Shown here piece after piece: positions 13,284 through 24,885 of a DNA stretch of 64,000 nt. The notes below the pieces were generated by a model that saw only the letters and a list, made by a program, of their open reading frames with translations, searched no databases and was not told the origin of the DNA. Source of the DNA: Eonycteris spelaea (lineage: Eukaryota > Chordata > Mammalia > Chiroptera > Pteropodidae). A program made the position numbers and the translations under genes. Numbering within the stretch: the first letter of the stretch is position 1; each line of letters opens with the position of its first letter. The stretch lies in contig PUFA01000210.1 of NCBI GenBank assembly GCA_003508835.1, positions 2,670,501 to 2,734,500 on the forward strand. The letters run 5' to 3'.

Positions 13284-13482
13284 TCAGTGGTGTTTCTTAA
13301 ATGTGATACACAAATGACTTGCATCAGATGACTGGAATGCTGGGTAAATACTGATCCTTAGGCTTCACTCCCACTGACGACCAGTCAGAATCTCTGAGCC
13401 TGAGGCCAAATAATATGCATTTAGGTAACAATCCCAAATGGTTCTTCCATACAATAACATTTGACAAACCAACCCTGGAATA
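13284..13482. mobile_element. MER5-like hAT-Charlie MITE
   Basis: Short non-autonomous DNA transposon. It opens with 'cagtggtgtttcttaa', has the central 'ggcttcactcccactgacgaccagtcagaatctctgagcctgaggcc' type pattern (here 13359-13405) and ends with an imperfect inverted counterpart of the start near 13470. This is the layout of MER5-type elements. It is strongly diverged, so the exact subfamily is open. Confidence 0.6.
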
Positions 13483-13489
13483 AGAGAGA

Positions 13490-14635
13490 AGAAGACTGGT
13501 GAGCTCATCAATAGAATTGTTCTAATTTGCTGAGGTAAAGAAATCCTAAGAAAGTGAATATGGAACATGCAAATCCCTATAGAGCATCTGGTAGACAAAC
13601 TGTAATTTCTTCCCTATTCAGACCTTCATTTCCTTTCTTAACACAATGCTGTCTGCTGTAATCAGAAACCATTCACAGAGCTATTTTTTTTCAAGTTATT
13701 TATTTATTTGTGCCTATCAGCTTTGATGGATAGGGAGCAGGCTTGTGAACACAGACACCATGACCTACTTTGCAATGCTAGTCTCTCTTGCCTTTGCTTT
13801 TACCCATGGGGAAATCTGCAGTGGACCATTGATTTGAGTTTGATTTAGACTAGAGGTGGCAAAATTGTCCAATTTAGCTTTTTAGCTGTATAATTGTATT
13901 CAGTACCAATCAAAGAAGAGAACTGTGAAATACAAACATGTTTTACATTTACATTCTACTGTTACAACTAAAAGATTTCAGATCCACCAAGAAACACAAG
14001 AATATATATTTCTTCTTCCTTACCTCTACTCCCACTCCCAAACAACATTCTTGAACTTGAGTTAATTTTCCTTAGAGAATTTTATTTTTTCTCCTCTTAT
14101 TTTTGAGCTGCAGCTTTGTGGCTTTTGTTATTGAACTTGTGAATTATAGCATCCTGAAGCAACGGGAGCTTCAGGCCTTCACTGAGAGTCTTTCTATGTT
14201 GTACTTACAGACATCATTCTTACTACACCATGACCCTCACATTTTTAGGACAAGTGAAGTCCAGCCTGGTCTCAACATTTTCCTGCCACTTCTGGATTTA
14301 TGCATCATCTGAGTTTATCACATCTAGCCTCAAGGGTGTATTTTCTAATGAAATTTTTGAAATGGACAGGTCATTCTATTTACTGTTAAGCAACCAAAAT
14401 GGTTTTTTTAACATTTATGTAAAGAAGAATATCAAAATTTTTCTGCAGTGCTTACAGAAGGCAGGATAGGGATGGATCACAGGTGTGCTGTTTTTGTATA
14501 TCAGTAGAGGCAGTAAGTGAGAATGGAGTTAGGTTAAATTCAATTTTCAGGTACAGTTTCAGAAATTCCAACTTAGACTATGGACATCTAAAACTGAGTT
14601 CTCTTTTGTCTTATAACTTAAATTACTGAAAAGCA
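13490..14635. other. Unassigned noncoding DNA
   Basis: No repeat or gene recognised. Short frames at 14103-14312 and 14230-14469 overlap each other in different frames and show no domain. Confidence 0.5.
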
Positions 14636-14639
14636 ATGA

Positions 14640-14880
14640 GGTATAATCAAAGATTTTAAGCTTAGTATCGGATTGCCAAGGTTTAAGATTCTGACTTGAC
14701 CATTTGTAAACTGTGGTCTTTGGTATGTTGCATGTTGTATGTTGATTTACATCTTTGTTTCTTCAGTTTCCTCTTCTCTCAATGTAACATGGATCGTTAT
14801 CCTGACTTGTAAGGTTGTTTAGGGGATTAACTGAGATAGTGAATTTCAGTCTGGAACTGAATAAGTGCTCATGAACACAC
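14640..14880 (+). mobile_element. MIR SINE
   Basis: Diverged tRNA-derived ancient SINE. The central pattern 'cttcagtttcctcttctc' followed by 'aaggttgtttaggggattaa' and 'gtgctcatgaac' follows the MIR core and 3' part in the plus direction. Confidence 0.75.
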
Positions 14881-15087
14881 CAATCATACTTATTAATAAA
14901 AGAGAAATTATAGGCATAACTTGGATGCCATAACAAAACCTTTATATTTCATTTCTTTTGCTTGAGTTAGAATTTGGTTTACAGGTTATTTGAAATATAT
15001 TGAAGTTGAACTATATGAAATTGCTGATATTAAGCCATTCTGACCAAAGGAGTGATATCATTTGTTCAACGAATAGTTATAGCAACA

Positions 15088-15157
15088 ATATATTATATAT
15101 GTGTGTGTTTGTATATATAATATAATATATCTATATATATATATTATATATATATAT
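15088..15157. repeat. AT-rich microsatellite
   Basis: TATA-type dinucleotide repeats with a short (GT) insert at 15101-15107. No flanking feature gives it a role. Confidence 0.9.
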
Positions 15158-15189
15158 TTTATTAGTATAATTCAGTCCTTTCAAGAACA

Positions 15190-15335
15190 TGTTTGGGTAA
15201 ATATTACTATTTTCATTTTGGAAAGTAAATCTCAGAAAGTGAAGTGACTTCCCCAATGACACAAAATAACAATTGGGGAGAAACCCTTGCTTCCAACTTC
15301 AGTTTTTGGATTCAAATCCTACTTTCTTTCTAAGA
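15190..15335 (-). mobile_element. MIR SINE
   Basis: Reads in the direction opposite to the MIR consensus: a 'tattactattttcattttggaaagtaaatc' region (15200-15232), then 'agtgacttccccaatgacacaaaat' and 'ggattcaaatcc', which match the reverse complement of the MIR core and tRNA-related part. Confidence 0.7.
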
Positions 15336-15371
15336 CATCTCTGTAAACACATACTGAGTTGTGGAAAGTAT

Positions 15372-16430
15372 TTATTATTCTTGGTTCAGTCCACCACCAT
15401 CTCTTGCCTACACTCACTGCACTAGCCTCCTTGCTCCTGATTTTCTTACTCTTTCCCCTTTTAAGAACTATTGCCTATACAGAAACCAGAGCAATATTTC
15501 TCAGCCATAAAAAAAGATGAATACTGCCATTTGTGACAACAACATGGATGGATCTCAATCAAGATAAGCAAAATAAGTCAGACAGAAAAAAAAATTTGAA
15601 ACCATATGATTACTCATATATGTGTTATAAAACTGAAAACAACAAAATAAACAGAGACTCGTGGACACAGATAGTGGTTTAGTGTTACCAGAGGAAAGGA
15701 GGAGGGGGCGGGTAGATAGTAGGAAAAGGGGTCAAATATTTTGGTGACAGAGGAAATCTAACTTTGGGCAGTGAACACACAATGCAGTATATATACAAGA
15801 TACTGTTGAATTGTACACTTGAAATGTATTTGATTTTATTAATCAATGTCACCCAATAATTAAAAAAATTTTTTTTTAGACAGAACATGTGGTCAACTCC
15901 TCTGATGTCCTCTTTTCACTCATAATAAAATCAAATTCCTTACCTAGGTCTACTTTATATAATCTAGCTCCTGGCTGCCTCCTGAGCCTTTCTACTACCA
16001 TTCACCGCCTTATTTCTCTGCTCTGGACAAATGTCCCCTTTGGCTTTCCTCAAATGTCCAAGCTGGTCCTGCCTTAAGTCCTATGTCCACATTGTGCTCT
16101 CTGCTTAGATCTTTGCCTGATTCCCACCCTCACATCATCCCATCGGGGTTCAAATTGCCACCTATCCAAAGAGGCCTTACCCAATCTCCCTTCTTAACAC
16201 AGCACCTTACCCTTCAGTTCAGGCTCTAGCCCTGTTTGTTTGTATGACTGATCATTCATTGTCTGCATTTTTTTTTTTTGTACTTTATATCATTTTTTTA
16301 ATTACCTCTTGTACATTTATACATTCATTTTGCTTATTTTTCTGTCTACACCCATAGTAACTCCATGACATCAGTCATTTTTTGTGTATATCTAGATCCT
16401 TAGGGCTAAAATAGTAAAATACTAAAATAG
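15372..16430 (+). mobile_element. L2 LINE 3' region, split by an L1
   Basis: Ancient LINE-2 in two blocks, 15372-15491 and 15888-16430. The left block has the 'cctacactcactgcactagcctccttgctcc' type pattern ending at 'ccagagcaatattt'. The right block resumes in register with 'actcctctgatg...aaattccttacc', then 'tttctctgctctgg', 'aagtcctatgtcc', 'aagaggccttaccc' and the late 'tacatttatacattcattttgctt' region. The continuity of the L2 pattern across 15491/15888 shows that the L1 fragment between them landed in it. Confidence 0.75.
15492..15887 (+). mobile_element. 5'-truncated young L1 3' end
   Basis: Begins in the last codons of ORF2 ('ctcagccataaaaaaagatg', then 'caacaacatggatgg') and runs through the 3'UTR ('gtggtttagtgttaccagagg', 'tttggtgacagaggaaatc') to the terminal 'ttattaatcaatgtcaccc' and a short A/T tail. 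About 395 bases. The terminal motif is the type I associate with bat L1s. It sits inside an L2 element. Confidence 0.88.
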
Positions 16431-16779
16431 TAAAATACCTTTGACCCATAAGTTACTTATTAAACGTTAAGCAGAAAAATGAATAAATACATCTATTAGT
16501 GAGTTACAAATTAATGCACTATAAAACACAAAATGAAACTTCTTTTTAAAAAAATCTCATAAAAATAATAAAAATAAAAGTTTTAATATTTTCTACTGTA
16601 CCTTAATGGAGTGCTTTTGCTCACCTCTGGGGTACTCTCTAAACATAGATGTCAACACAGAATTGGAGAATCACCAGCATTTATTGTTTGCCTTTTGCAG
16701 TACCAATGACCATTCTTAATAGCCTTCAATTTGTATTACATAAACTGTTCATTTTTGGCCTCCTCTTGATAAAACTTTC
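16431..16779. other. Unassigned noncoding DNA
   Basis: AT-rich, with A-rich runs near 16540-16580. Nothing recognised. Confidence 0.5.
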
Positions 16780-18125
16780 TTTTTTATAGATCTTTTCAAT
16801 TGATATATAATTAACAGCTAACATTTTATTAGTTTCAGGTGTATAACATAATGATTTAATATTTGTATATATTCAAATGATTACTACAATGTCTCATTAA
16901 TATCTACTGCTATGCATAGTTACAATTTTTTCTTGTGATGAGGAATTTCAAGTATATAATAGAGTATTATTAACTATAGTCACCATATTGTGCATTGCAT
17001 CTCTATAATTTATTTATATTTATTACTGAAAGTCCATACATTTTGACCACCTTCACATTCTATTTTTCTAATCCCCCAGCTCCAGCTCTGGCAACCACCC
17101 ATCTGTTTTCTGTATCTATAAGCTCATTTTGTTTTTTTTTTTTGTTTTTCAGATTCTATATGTAGGTTGAAATAATTAAGTATTTGTCTTTTTATGACTT
17201 ATTTTACTGAACATAATGCCCTCAAGGTCCATCCATGTTGTCATAAATGGCAAGATATTAGTCTTTTTATGGCTAAATAATATTCCATTGTATAAACTAT
17301 ATACCACATCCACTTCATCCTTCAATGGACATTTAAGTTGTTTCCATATTTGCACTGTAAAATAATTCTTCAGTGAATTTGGGAGTGCGGGATATCTTCT
17401 CAAGTTAGGTGTGTCTCATTTTATATTTGGATAAATTACCCAGAATCTGCTGGATCATATAGTAGTTTCTTTTTAACTTTTGAGGAACATCTATACTGCT
17501 TTTTTATAGCGTGAAAGAATTTACATTCCCCACATGCTCAACAATAATTGCTATTTCTTGTCTTTTTGATGATAACCTTTCTAACAGATGTGAGATGATA
17601 TGTCAATTGTATTTTTGATTGGCATTTACTTGGTGATTAGTGATGTTGAGCATCTTTTTATGTACCTGTTGGCCAATGTCTTCTTTGGAAAAATGTCTAT
17701 TCAAATCTTCTGTTTTTATTTTTTAATGAAATTATTTTGCATTTTGTGATTGAGTTGTATGAGTTTTAATACATATTTTAAATATTAACCCCTTATCAGA
17801 TTATAGTAATTTGCAAATATTTTTGTTAATAGGTTGCCCTTTTTATTATTTTGTTGATGATTCCTTTGATCTGCAGAAACTTTTCTAGTTAATGTAGTTT
17901 CACTTACCTTTGTTTTATCTTTTACCTTTGCTTTTGGAGTCAGATCCTCACTCCTCCAAAAAATCGTTTCAAGACTGTTGTCAAGGGTTTTACTGCTGAT
18001 GTTTTCTTCTAGGTGTTTCATAGTTTTAGGTCCTTACATTCAATGCTTTAATTCATTTTTGTTAAATTTTTGTAATGGTGTAAAATACTAGTCCAGTATT
18101 ATTCTTTTGCATGTAGCTCTCAACA
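16780..18125 (-). mobile_element. L1 3' portion (3'UTR and ORF2 C-terminus)
   Basis: On the plus strand the order is reversed L1 3'UTR (16780-17100, including the 'attaactatagtcaccat' motif at about 16970), then ORF2 C-terminal sequence. The minus-strand frame 17403-17176 reads '...FTVQIWKQLKCPLKDE', a degraded version of the conserved L1 C-terminal 'WKQPKCPSTDEW' motif. The copy stops near 18125, so it is 5' truncated. It is more diverged than the L1s at 2.4 and 49.7 kb. Confidence 0.85.
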
Positions 18126-18129
18126 CATT

Positions 18130-18942
18130 CTTTGTATCTATCTTATAAAAAATTTAAAAATAAAAAGTAAAGCCATGAGTTTGTAAAACCTTGGAGATAA
18201 TCATTTCAGGTCTCTCCTTACTTTGACCTTCTAAATCTACTTGACACTTTGCCACACATTCCTTGTAGGTCTAACACCTATTAACCAGCTCCAGATAATA
18301 GAAATTTGACTTACTGTGCTAACTTACTTTCAAATTAAATCATCTTTTATTTTTCTAAGCTTTCGATATCTGTTTTCTTATTCCTGACTTTTACCATCTA
18401 ATATTTTGCCGTCTTGAATTTAATTCTGTTCTGCCTTGGTTCAACCTATTTCAACTTTATTGCACTTCTCTGAATTCTGAATCCACACAACTCCAGAGAT
18501 GGATTTCTTTCAATTCATCCAGGTTAGACTGACCCCATTTGCTGGGCCAATTACTAGGCCTATTAATTGAGTCAAGACTGGAAAAACATATTATTTTCTT
18601 ATTTTGTAGATTAAAAAATTTAAACCAAATGTAAAATAAGATTAGAGCAAACTCAGAAAGAGAATAACCACTAGACCCACTTTACTTTTATTTTTTTCAT
18701 GTCATAGAAAGCATAAAAAATGTATTTTAAAAGATAAAAAATAATGTAGAAAGATTCATTAGTCATGCTATAAACCTAATCTTGATGTGATATTAAAGCT
18801 TTACTTCCTATTTTAGAAAAATTCTTGAGTCAAATAGTTTGATTTCTGTTTCCCTATAATATGATGGACTAGATTTAATCCAGAGAAAACTTTTCTTTAT
18901 TAATGATCAGAAATAATGTGTGTGTGTGTGTGTGTGTGTGTG

Positions 18943-18976
<34 letters not shown>

Positions 18977-19390
18977 AAAGGAAATCTTTGGGATTCATTA
19001 TTCCATTGTGGATAGAAATTTAAAGAAGTAGCCACCTTCTTTGCTAGTGTGTGTTCTGAGTGCATCTTGCATTGCTGGTGGCATAGTGTTTTGGATTAAA
19101 TGGCCACATATTTGGGAACAGGAAACAAACCCGCACAAGTTAGGTCGACTTGAGAACACTGAAAGTTTTCACTCAGCATAAGAGAAAACATAAAACTTAC
19201 CAGTAGAGGAAGATGGTGGTTATACCTTCCTGATTTGGTCTTGAGTTAGGATAGAAGGCAGAAACTATGGTCAGGGGCAGAGGAACTAAGGATTCCTAAT
19301 CACAAGCTTTTAGTTATGTAATTATTTTTCAGAAATCTAAAAACCTTTAACACAAAAATTTAATCTAAAATTGTTTCTGAATTTGGAATG
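18130..19390. other. Unassigned noncoding DNA with a (TG)n tract
   Basis: No repeat family or coding signal recognised outside the TG microsatellite at 18917-18974. Confidence 0.5.
18917..18974. repeat. (TG)n microsatellite
   Basis: About 29 dinucleotide units with one interruption (a TTG at about 18942). Long TG runs can adopt Z-DNA. Confidence 0.97.
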
Positions 19391-19399
19391 GTTTCCATT

Positions 19400-21195
19400 T
19401 CTAGAAGAAATAAAGACAAATACTATCTTAGAAAAACTATACTTTGAATACAAGCATTAAAATTATCAAATACATAAAGTTCCAGGAAAGGAGGTACAAT
19501 CAAAAATCATACAATGCACAAAAGAAACAGTCATTTGAAGAAGAATAAGAAAAACAGCAAATCACAAAATGTGGATATTCAAGGACAGCATATATTTATA
19601 AAATAATTTAAAATTTGGTACATATGTTAACTAAAATGGAAGGGCTATTAAATATACTTCAGTATGCTTTAAAATAAACATAATTGATTAAATACAAAAC
19701 ATAATAACTAAAAAAGTAAAAATATAATTATCAAAAAATAAAGATTTACCAACCTGGCTAAAGAGTAGACTAATGAATTAGTGAATTGGAATATAGAGCT
19801 AAATAAATATTCAAAATATAGCACAGAGAGAAAAAAGCATAGTAGTATGAAAGAGAAGATGAAGCATGGAAAAGAGGGTTCTAATGTCTTCAGGGAAAAT
19901 AATAGGCAAAAAATTAAAAACAGCAATATCTGAAGAAAAAATGACGGAACATTTTTCATAATTAATAAAAATGTAGATTTTCAGATTTAAGAAGACTAAT
20001 GAATTACGCACTAAAAACTTGTTCAGAAATCACCAGAGCCCTTCATGGAAAACCAGAATATAAAAATAAACCTTAGAAGTTTGAAATGCATTTATAAGGA
20101 AAACAAATTCCCTCCAAAGGGATAAGAATATATTGATGGCTGACTCTCAATAGGAACAGTGGAGCCAAAAAAGGTGAGATATAATCTTCGAAGTGTTGAG
20201 AGAAAATAAGGGTGAAGTAGAGATATTTTAAGATAAAAACTGAAAGAATTTAACAGAACAAACTTATTTAATGAACTTTAGGTAATTTACTTCAGAAAGA
20301 AGAAACAGAATTATAGAAGGAAGGTATGGATGCAGAGGAATTGGTAAGAATAGTAATCTCAATATACTGATGTACAAAATAATAAAAATTAGACAGTAAT
20401 TACAGAGATAAAATAAAACTAATATACTAAGAGAGAAACTATATATTTGGTTAAAGTACATATGTTTGTTAAATTTCCAAGGATAATTATTTAAAAAGAA
20501 AAATCAAGTATGTAGTTTCCAATCAAGAAAAGTAAAACTAAAACAAAAATAACAACAATAACAAAAAATCGCCCTTCAGATGATAGCAAAAATTAAAATA
20601 CAGAAAGGAACAAACAAAAATAACAATAAAAACATGAGGATGAAAATTATTCTAAGTCCTTTGTAATCATTTTAATGTGTAAAGGCATAGCTCTTCTGTT
20701 AAAAGGCAATGATTATCAGATTTTTCTTAAAGTCCAGTTTTATAAAACTTAGAGCCACATATCTAAAACTTAAGTCTCCATATACATTAAACATAAAATA
20801 ATTAAAAGGTATATAGGGAACATTAATTTTAAAATGCCCTCACTATATTAATGTCAAACAAAGAGAGTTTGTAGCAAAAATCATTACTTTTGGTAGTAAC
20901 TTTATATTGGTTATAGTTTAAATTTGTCAGGAAAATTCTAAATTTGTATACAAATACTATAGTTTTATAATTTCAATGCATCACTTCACAGAATTGCCAA
21001 GAGTGAGTGATAACTGACTATCATGTGAGAGAGTTTGAAATGATTTTCTCAGGAAAACATATACAAAGCAGACAAAATTAGGAAGATGTAGAATAATGTG
21101 GTAAAAAAAAAAAAACTGTATGGAAGACTGCATCCAAAAACTATGAGTGTACTTTTCCCTCAGGAACACACAGAGAATAGATTTAAATTAAAAAT
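19400..21195 (+). mobile_element. Old L1, 5' block (ORF1 end to ORF2 start)
   Basis: Left part of an ancient plus-strand L1 whose other blocks are 24886-25430 and 29095-30620. The clearest match is the ORF1 C-terminal and spacer pattern at 20120-20345 ('tattgatggctgactctcaatagg', 'cttcgaagtgttgagagaaaat', 'tacttcagaaagaagaaac'), followed by ORF2 endonuclease-like sequence near 20830-20890. The limits on the left, 19400-20050, are weakly supported. No frame survives. Confidence 0.65.
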
Positions 21196-21199
21196 ATAT

Positions 21200-23030
21200 A
21201 TATTATTGAGTCCCATTAAGATGTGGAGTAGGTACATGCTGTGCTTGCCTACTCTCATGACCAAAATTATAAACTTAACTACAGAAAAACTATCATTGAT
21301 AATCACCTGAAGTCTAGCCAAACAGAAGTTCTATAACTGAGGATCTCAGAAGAAGCCACTTGGAAACTGTAGGAAGATGTGGACACACTGAACGGGTTTG
21401 GCCCCACACCCATGTGTGGCAGTAATAATCAGGAAGGATATCTCAGGGGCAGAAGTATCCCCTGAGAAGCAAGTGATCTTTAGCCCTATACCAGACTCCT
21501 CAACCCAGAGTTCCATGCGAAAGAGAAGTCCCCCAACTTCTGGCTGTGAAAAAAGTGGAGATTTGGAAAAAGTAAGATGGAGGTCAGCTAGAGTTCTGGG
21601 CATTCCTTTTAAAGGGCCTATACATGGACTTACTCACTGACTCATTTGATCTAAGCTCCAGCACTGGGACAGTAGCTCAAAAGGTTTCAGGGACATATTC
21701 GCAGGATTAATCTGTCTGACTTTAGGGAGAAGACTGGAGGTGCAGTTTCTCCAGGAAAGAGGTGCTGACAGAAGCCATGTTCCTTTATTAGACTCTCCCC
21801 TTCCCAGCTTACAAATGCAGGGTGGCTACCATGTCTCCCTCAACCCGGATAACTCTGTTCACCCTCCCTGGTGAGACCCCTTGCTCCACCACTCAATTTG
21901 TGGGTCCAACCAAGTTGTTCCCAGTGGCTTTTCCATACTAATGGCCTATCATAGCTCATGCTGTGAACTTTTTCTAAAATCTCTCAATGGTTTACAAAAC
22001 CGAAAACAAGTGAAATCTGGCCTCAGTGTGCCTGTATCCTTCTCGTTGAGCAACTGCACAGCCTGTCATTGGTAGTAACCAGTTTTGTTCCAGGCTGAAC
22101 TTCCCAGGCACCTCCCAAGCCCAGTGCAAGCAGTGGTCATCTGTAGATCACTTTGTGGCTCATGATAGGTGAACCTGAGCAAGGTCAGGTGGCAGCTGAA
22201 TTTGACCTGCAGTGAAGCTCCTCCCTGCAGCATATCCAGGAAATTCACAGATGATATACCCAAAGGACAGACTGGGCAGGTGTCAGAGCCCTGCAAATAA
22301 ATCCTGCTTCATAGGGTCAGCCCCTGCATAATAGCTCCTCCACTGTAGTAATGGCTAATCCTCACAACCATCAACCTTAGGTTAATTCCTTCCTCATTCA
22401 CAAAACAAATAACTACAAAGGCTTAAACTAATCAAGAAGAGCATACAACTCATATAAGGGACACACCTGGATCAACCTGGGTCAGATGACCAGGTAGACT
22501 GTGCCACAGGGACCATAGGATCACTTCGTAGCTAAACACCAAGTGGCCCAAGCAAAGCACAAGCAGCAGCTGACTTTGATCTGTACCAGAGTTCCTCTCA
22601 AGAGGTCCCAGAACCAACACACTTAGTGGTTAGCTTCAGAACACCCAGAGCACCACCCAAACACCTCCATAAAGACACACCTAATGGGCAAACTCAGGGG
22701 GCACAAGCTCTGCTAAAACAAATCCTGTTTTTTTGGGGTCAGACTCTGCAAAAACAGCTTCTCTACTGTAGTCACAGACAGTCCTCACAACCAATTAGTC
22801 AGAAGGTCAATTCTATCATTGATGTGCAAACAGCAACTAAGACTCAACTAACAAAAGGAGAATACCAACTAAACAAGGGACATGCATGGAGTACTGGCTC
22901 AGGTGACCAGGGAGACTGTGTTCCCGGGCCCCCAAAGACACCTACTGTATAAGGACACTTTAAGCAAAACCTAGAGAATGTAGCAGGCAGCTCTATCTAA
23001 TATATATGATAAACACAAGGGAGGCACCCA
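21200..23030 (+). promoter_or_regulatory. L1-type 5'UTR of half-L1 copy 1
   Basis: GC-richer leader preceding ORF1, in the position where L1s carry their internal RNA polymerase II promoter. It contains two loosely repeated sub-blocks. Each has a 'caggtgaccaggtagactgtg' type phrase (about 22485-22505 and 22898-22920), an 'aacagctcctccactgtagt' type phrase (about 22330-22352 and 22753-22773) and 'cctcacaacca' (22361 and 22782). This suggests tandem monomer-like duplication in the leader. Promoter activity is inferred from family knowledge only. Confidence 0.6.
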
Positions 23031-23032
23031 AC

Positions 23033-23870
23033 ATGTGGAGACAAAGAAACATGTCCCAAATGAAAAAACAGAACAACACTCCAGAAAGCAAGTAAGAAAA
23101 TGGAGACAAGCAATCTACCAGATAAGAGTTCAAAACAACTGGTTATAAGGTGTTCAATGATCTCAGTAAGAAATTTCAATGAAGAAATGGAAAACATAAA
23201 AATGGAGGTACAAACCATAAAAATAACCAGTCAGAATGAGAAATAGTAATCTGAAAGGAAGAATACATTAGAGATCAACAGTAGATTCAATGAAGCAAGA
23301 GAATCAAAGGATATTTTGAAGATAAGGTAGAAACACTTAAATCAGAAAAGCAAAAGAAAGAACTTCCTAAATAAGGATAGTTTACGGGGCCTGGAATAAC
23401 ATCAAGCTTATCAACATTCACATCATAGGAGTACCAGAAAGAGAAGGAAGAGAGAGCGCAAGGAATTGAAAACCTATTTGAGAAAGCATGACTGAAAACT
23501 TCCCTAACCTGGTGAAGGGTATAGACATACAAGCCCTGGAAGCACAGAGAGCCCAAACAAGATGAACTCAAAAAGGTCCACACCAAGATTTCATCGCTAT
23601 ACTTTCAAAGGTTAAAAACCAAGACAAAATTTTAAAAGCAACAATAGAAAAGCAGTTAGTTATCCACAAGAGAGCTCCTGTAAGGTTGTCAGCTGATTTC
23701 TCAATAGAAACTGTGCAGACCAGAGAAAATTGGCAAAAATACTCAAGGTGATGAAAATCAAGGACCTACGACCAAGATTACCCAGCAAAGCTATCATTTA
23801 GAATCAAAGAACAGAGAAAGAGCTTCCCAGAAAAGAAAATCCTAAAGGAATTCACCATCATCAAAACAGT
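23033..23870 (+). pseudogene. L1 ORF1 remnant of half-L1 copy 1
   Basis: Starts at an ATG at 23033 with 'MWRQRNMSQMKKQNNTPES', the L1 ORF1 N-terminus in this lineage. Coiled-coil codons follow to about 23350. The RRM/C-terminal part holds the patterns 'GVPEREGRESARN' (near 23432), 'ENFPNL' (near 23494) and 'KRAPVRLSADFS' (near 23668). Stops interrupt it at several points, the first about 20 codons in. ORF1p is the RNA-binding component, so an intact version could have served a non-autonomous element in cis. Confidence 0.8.
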
Positions 23871-23942
23871 ATTTCAAGAAACATTAAAGAGATTTATTTA
23901 AGAAAAAAGGAATATACACACTACACATGCACATATAATAAA

Positions 23943-24540
23943 ATGGCAAAAACTACATGTCTATCAATGATTATTTTAAATGTAAATGGATTAAATGTTC
24001 CAATCAAAAGATAAGGTAGCTGAATGGAGAAGAAAATAAGACCCATACACATACTGTTCGCAAGAGAGTCACTTTAGATCAAAAGACACACAAAGACTGA
24101 AAGTAAAGGAGTGGGAAAAGATATTTTATGAAAATGGAAAGAAAAATAGAAAAGCTGAGGTAGCAATACTTACACCAAACAAAACCGACTTTAAAACAAA
24201 GGCTATAACAAGAGACAATGAAGGACCCAGTAATTCTGCTTCTAGGTATTTACCTGAATAAACCCAAAGCACTACTTTAAAGGGACATATGAATTTATAT
24301 GTTCATTGCAGCATTATTTGCAATAACCAAGATATAGAGGAAACGTGGGTGTTCCTCAATAGATAAATCGATAAAGAAGAAGTGGTACATCTGCACAATG
24401 GAATATTACTCAACCATAAAAAAGAATGAACTCTTGCCATCTGCAACAAAATGGATGGACTCTACAGGGTATTATGTTGAGTGGAGTAAGTTGAACAGAG
24501 AAAGACACATATATTATTTCGATTATATTTGGAATCTAAA
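23943..24540 (+). pseudogene. Fused ORF2 remnant: endonuclease stub joined to C-terminus
   Basis: ATG at 23943, then endonuclease N-terminal pattern ('LNVNGLNVPIKR'), 'KDTQRLKVK'-like and 'KTDFKTKA'-like codons to about 24220. The next bases read as the conserved ORF2 C-terminal 'DPVILLLGIYP'-like segment and continue towards the 'WKQPKCPSTDEW' region ('gaggaaacgtgggtgttcctc' at 24339). The join is at 24220-24225 in 'gaaggacccagtaattc'. The endonuclease catalytic C-terminal half (SDH motif) and the entire reverse transcriptase are absent, so the product could not mobilise anything. Several stops are present. Confidence 0.8.
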
Positions 24541-24885
24541 ATAAACAAACAAATAAACAAATAAACAAACAAAACAAACAATTCATAGATACAGAGAACA
24601 TTTTGATGGTTGCTAGATAGGAGGGAGGCTGGAGAGGATGGGTAATAAAGAGGAAGGAATTAAGAAGTACAAATTGGTTGTTGCAAAATAATCATGGGAA
24701 TGTAAAGTATAGCATGAGGGATATAGTCAATAATATTATAATAACTGTGTATGGTGTCAGGTGGGTACTAGATTTATTAGGGTGATCACTTTGTGAGTTA
24801 TATGGAGGTCTAATCACTATGTTGTACACCTGGAATTAATATAATATTATATGTCAACTGTAATTAGGAAAATCTTTTTAAAATT

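Larger units (their letters stand above)
21200..24885 (+). mobile_element. Internally deleted 'half-L1', copy 1
   Basis: Non-autonomous L1 derivative: 5'UTR (21200-23030), ORF1 (23033 to about 23870), a stub of ORF2 (23943 to about 24222), then directly ORF2 C-terminal codons (from about 24222), a CAAA-rich tract (24540-24580) and the 3'UTR ending in 'atatgtcaactgtaattagg'. About 1000 ORF2 codons including all of the reverse transcriptase are missing. The 5' end matches, base for base over long stretches, the 5' end of copy 2 at 52980 on the opposite strand, and the deletion junction is the same. It is inserted in an older plus-strand L1. The architecture resembles the HAL1 class, but here an endonuclease stub is kept. 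Confidence 0.85.

Noticed and set aside
19708..20011. Minus-strand hydrophobic frames
   Set aside because: Antisense of A-rich old plus-strand L1 sequence.
22626..22952. 108-codon plus-strand frame in the half-L1 leader
   Set aside because: Lies in the L1-type 5'UTR. It is not shared in frame with the homologous leader of copy 2 as far as I can follow, so I do not call it an ORF0-like gene.
21200..24885. Ordinary L1 with a random private deletion
   Set aside because: The same join is present in a second copy on the other strand with different flanks, so a private deletion does not explain it.
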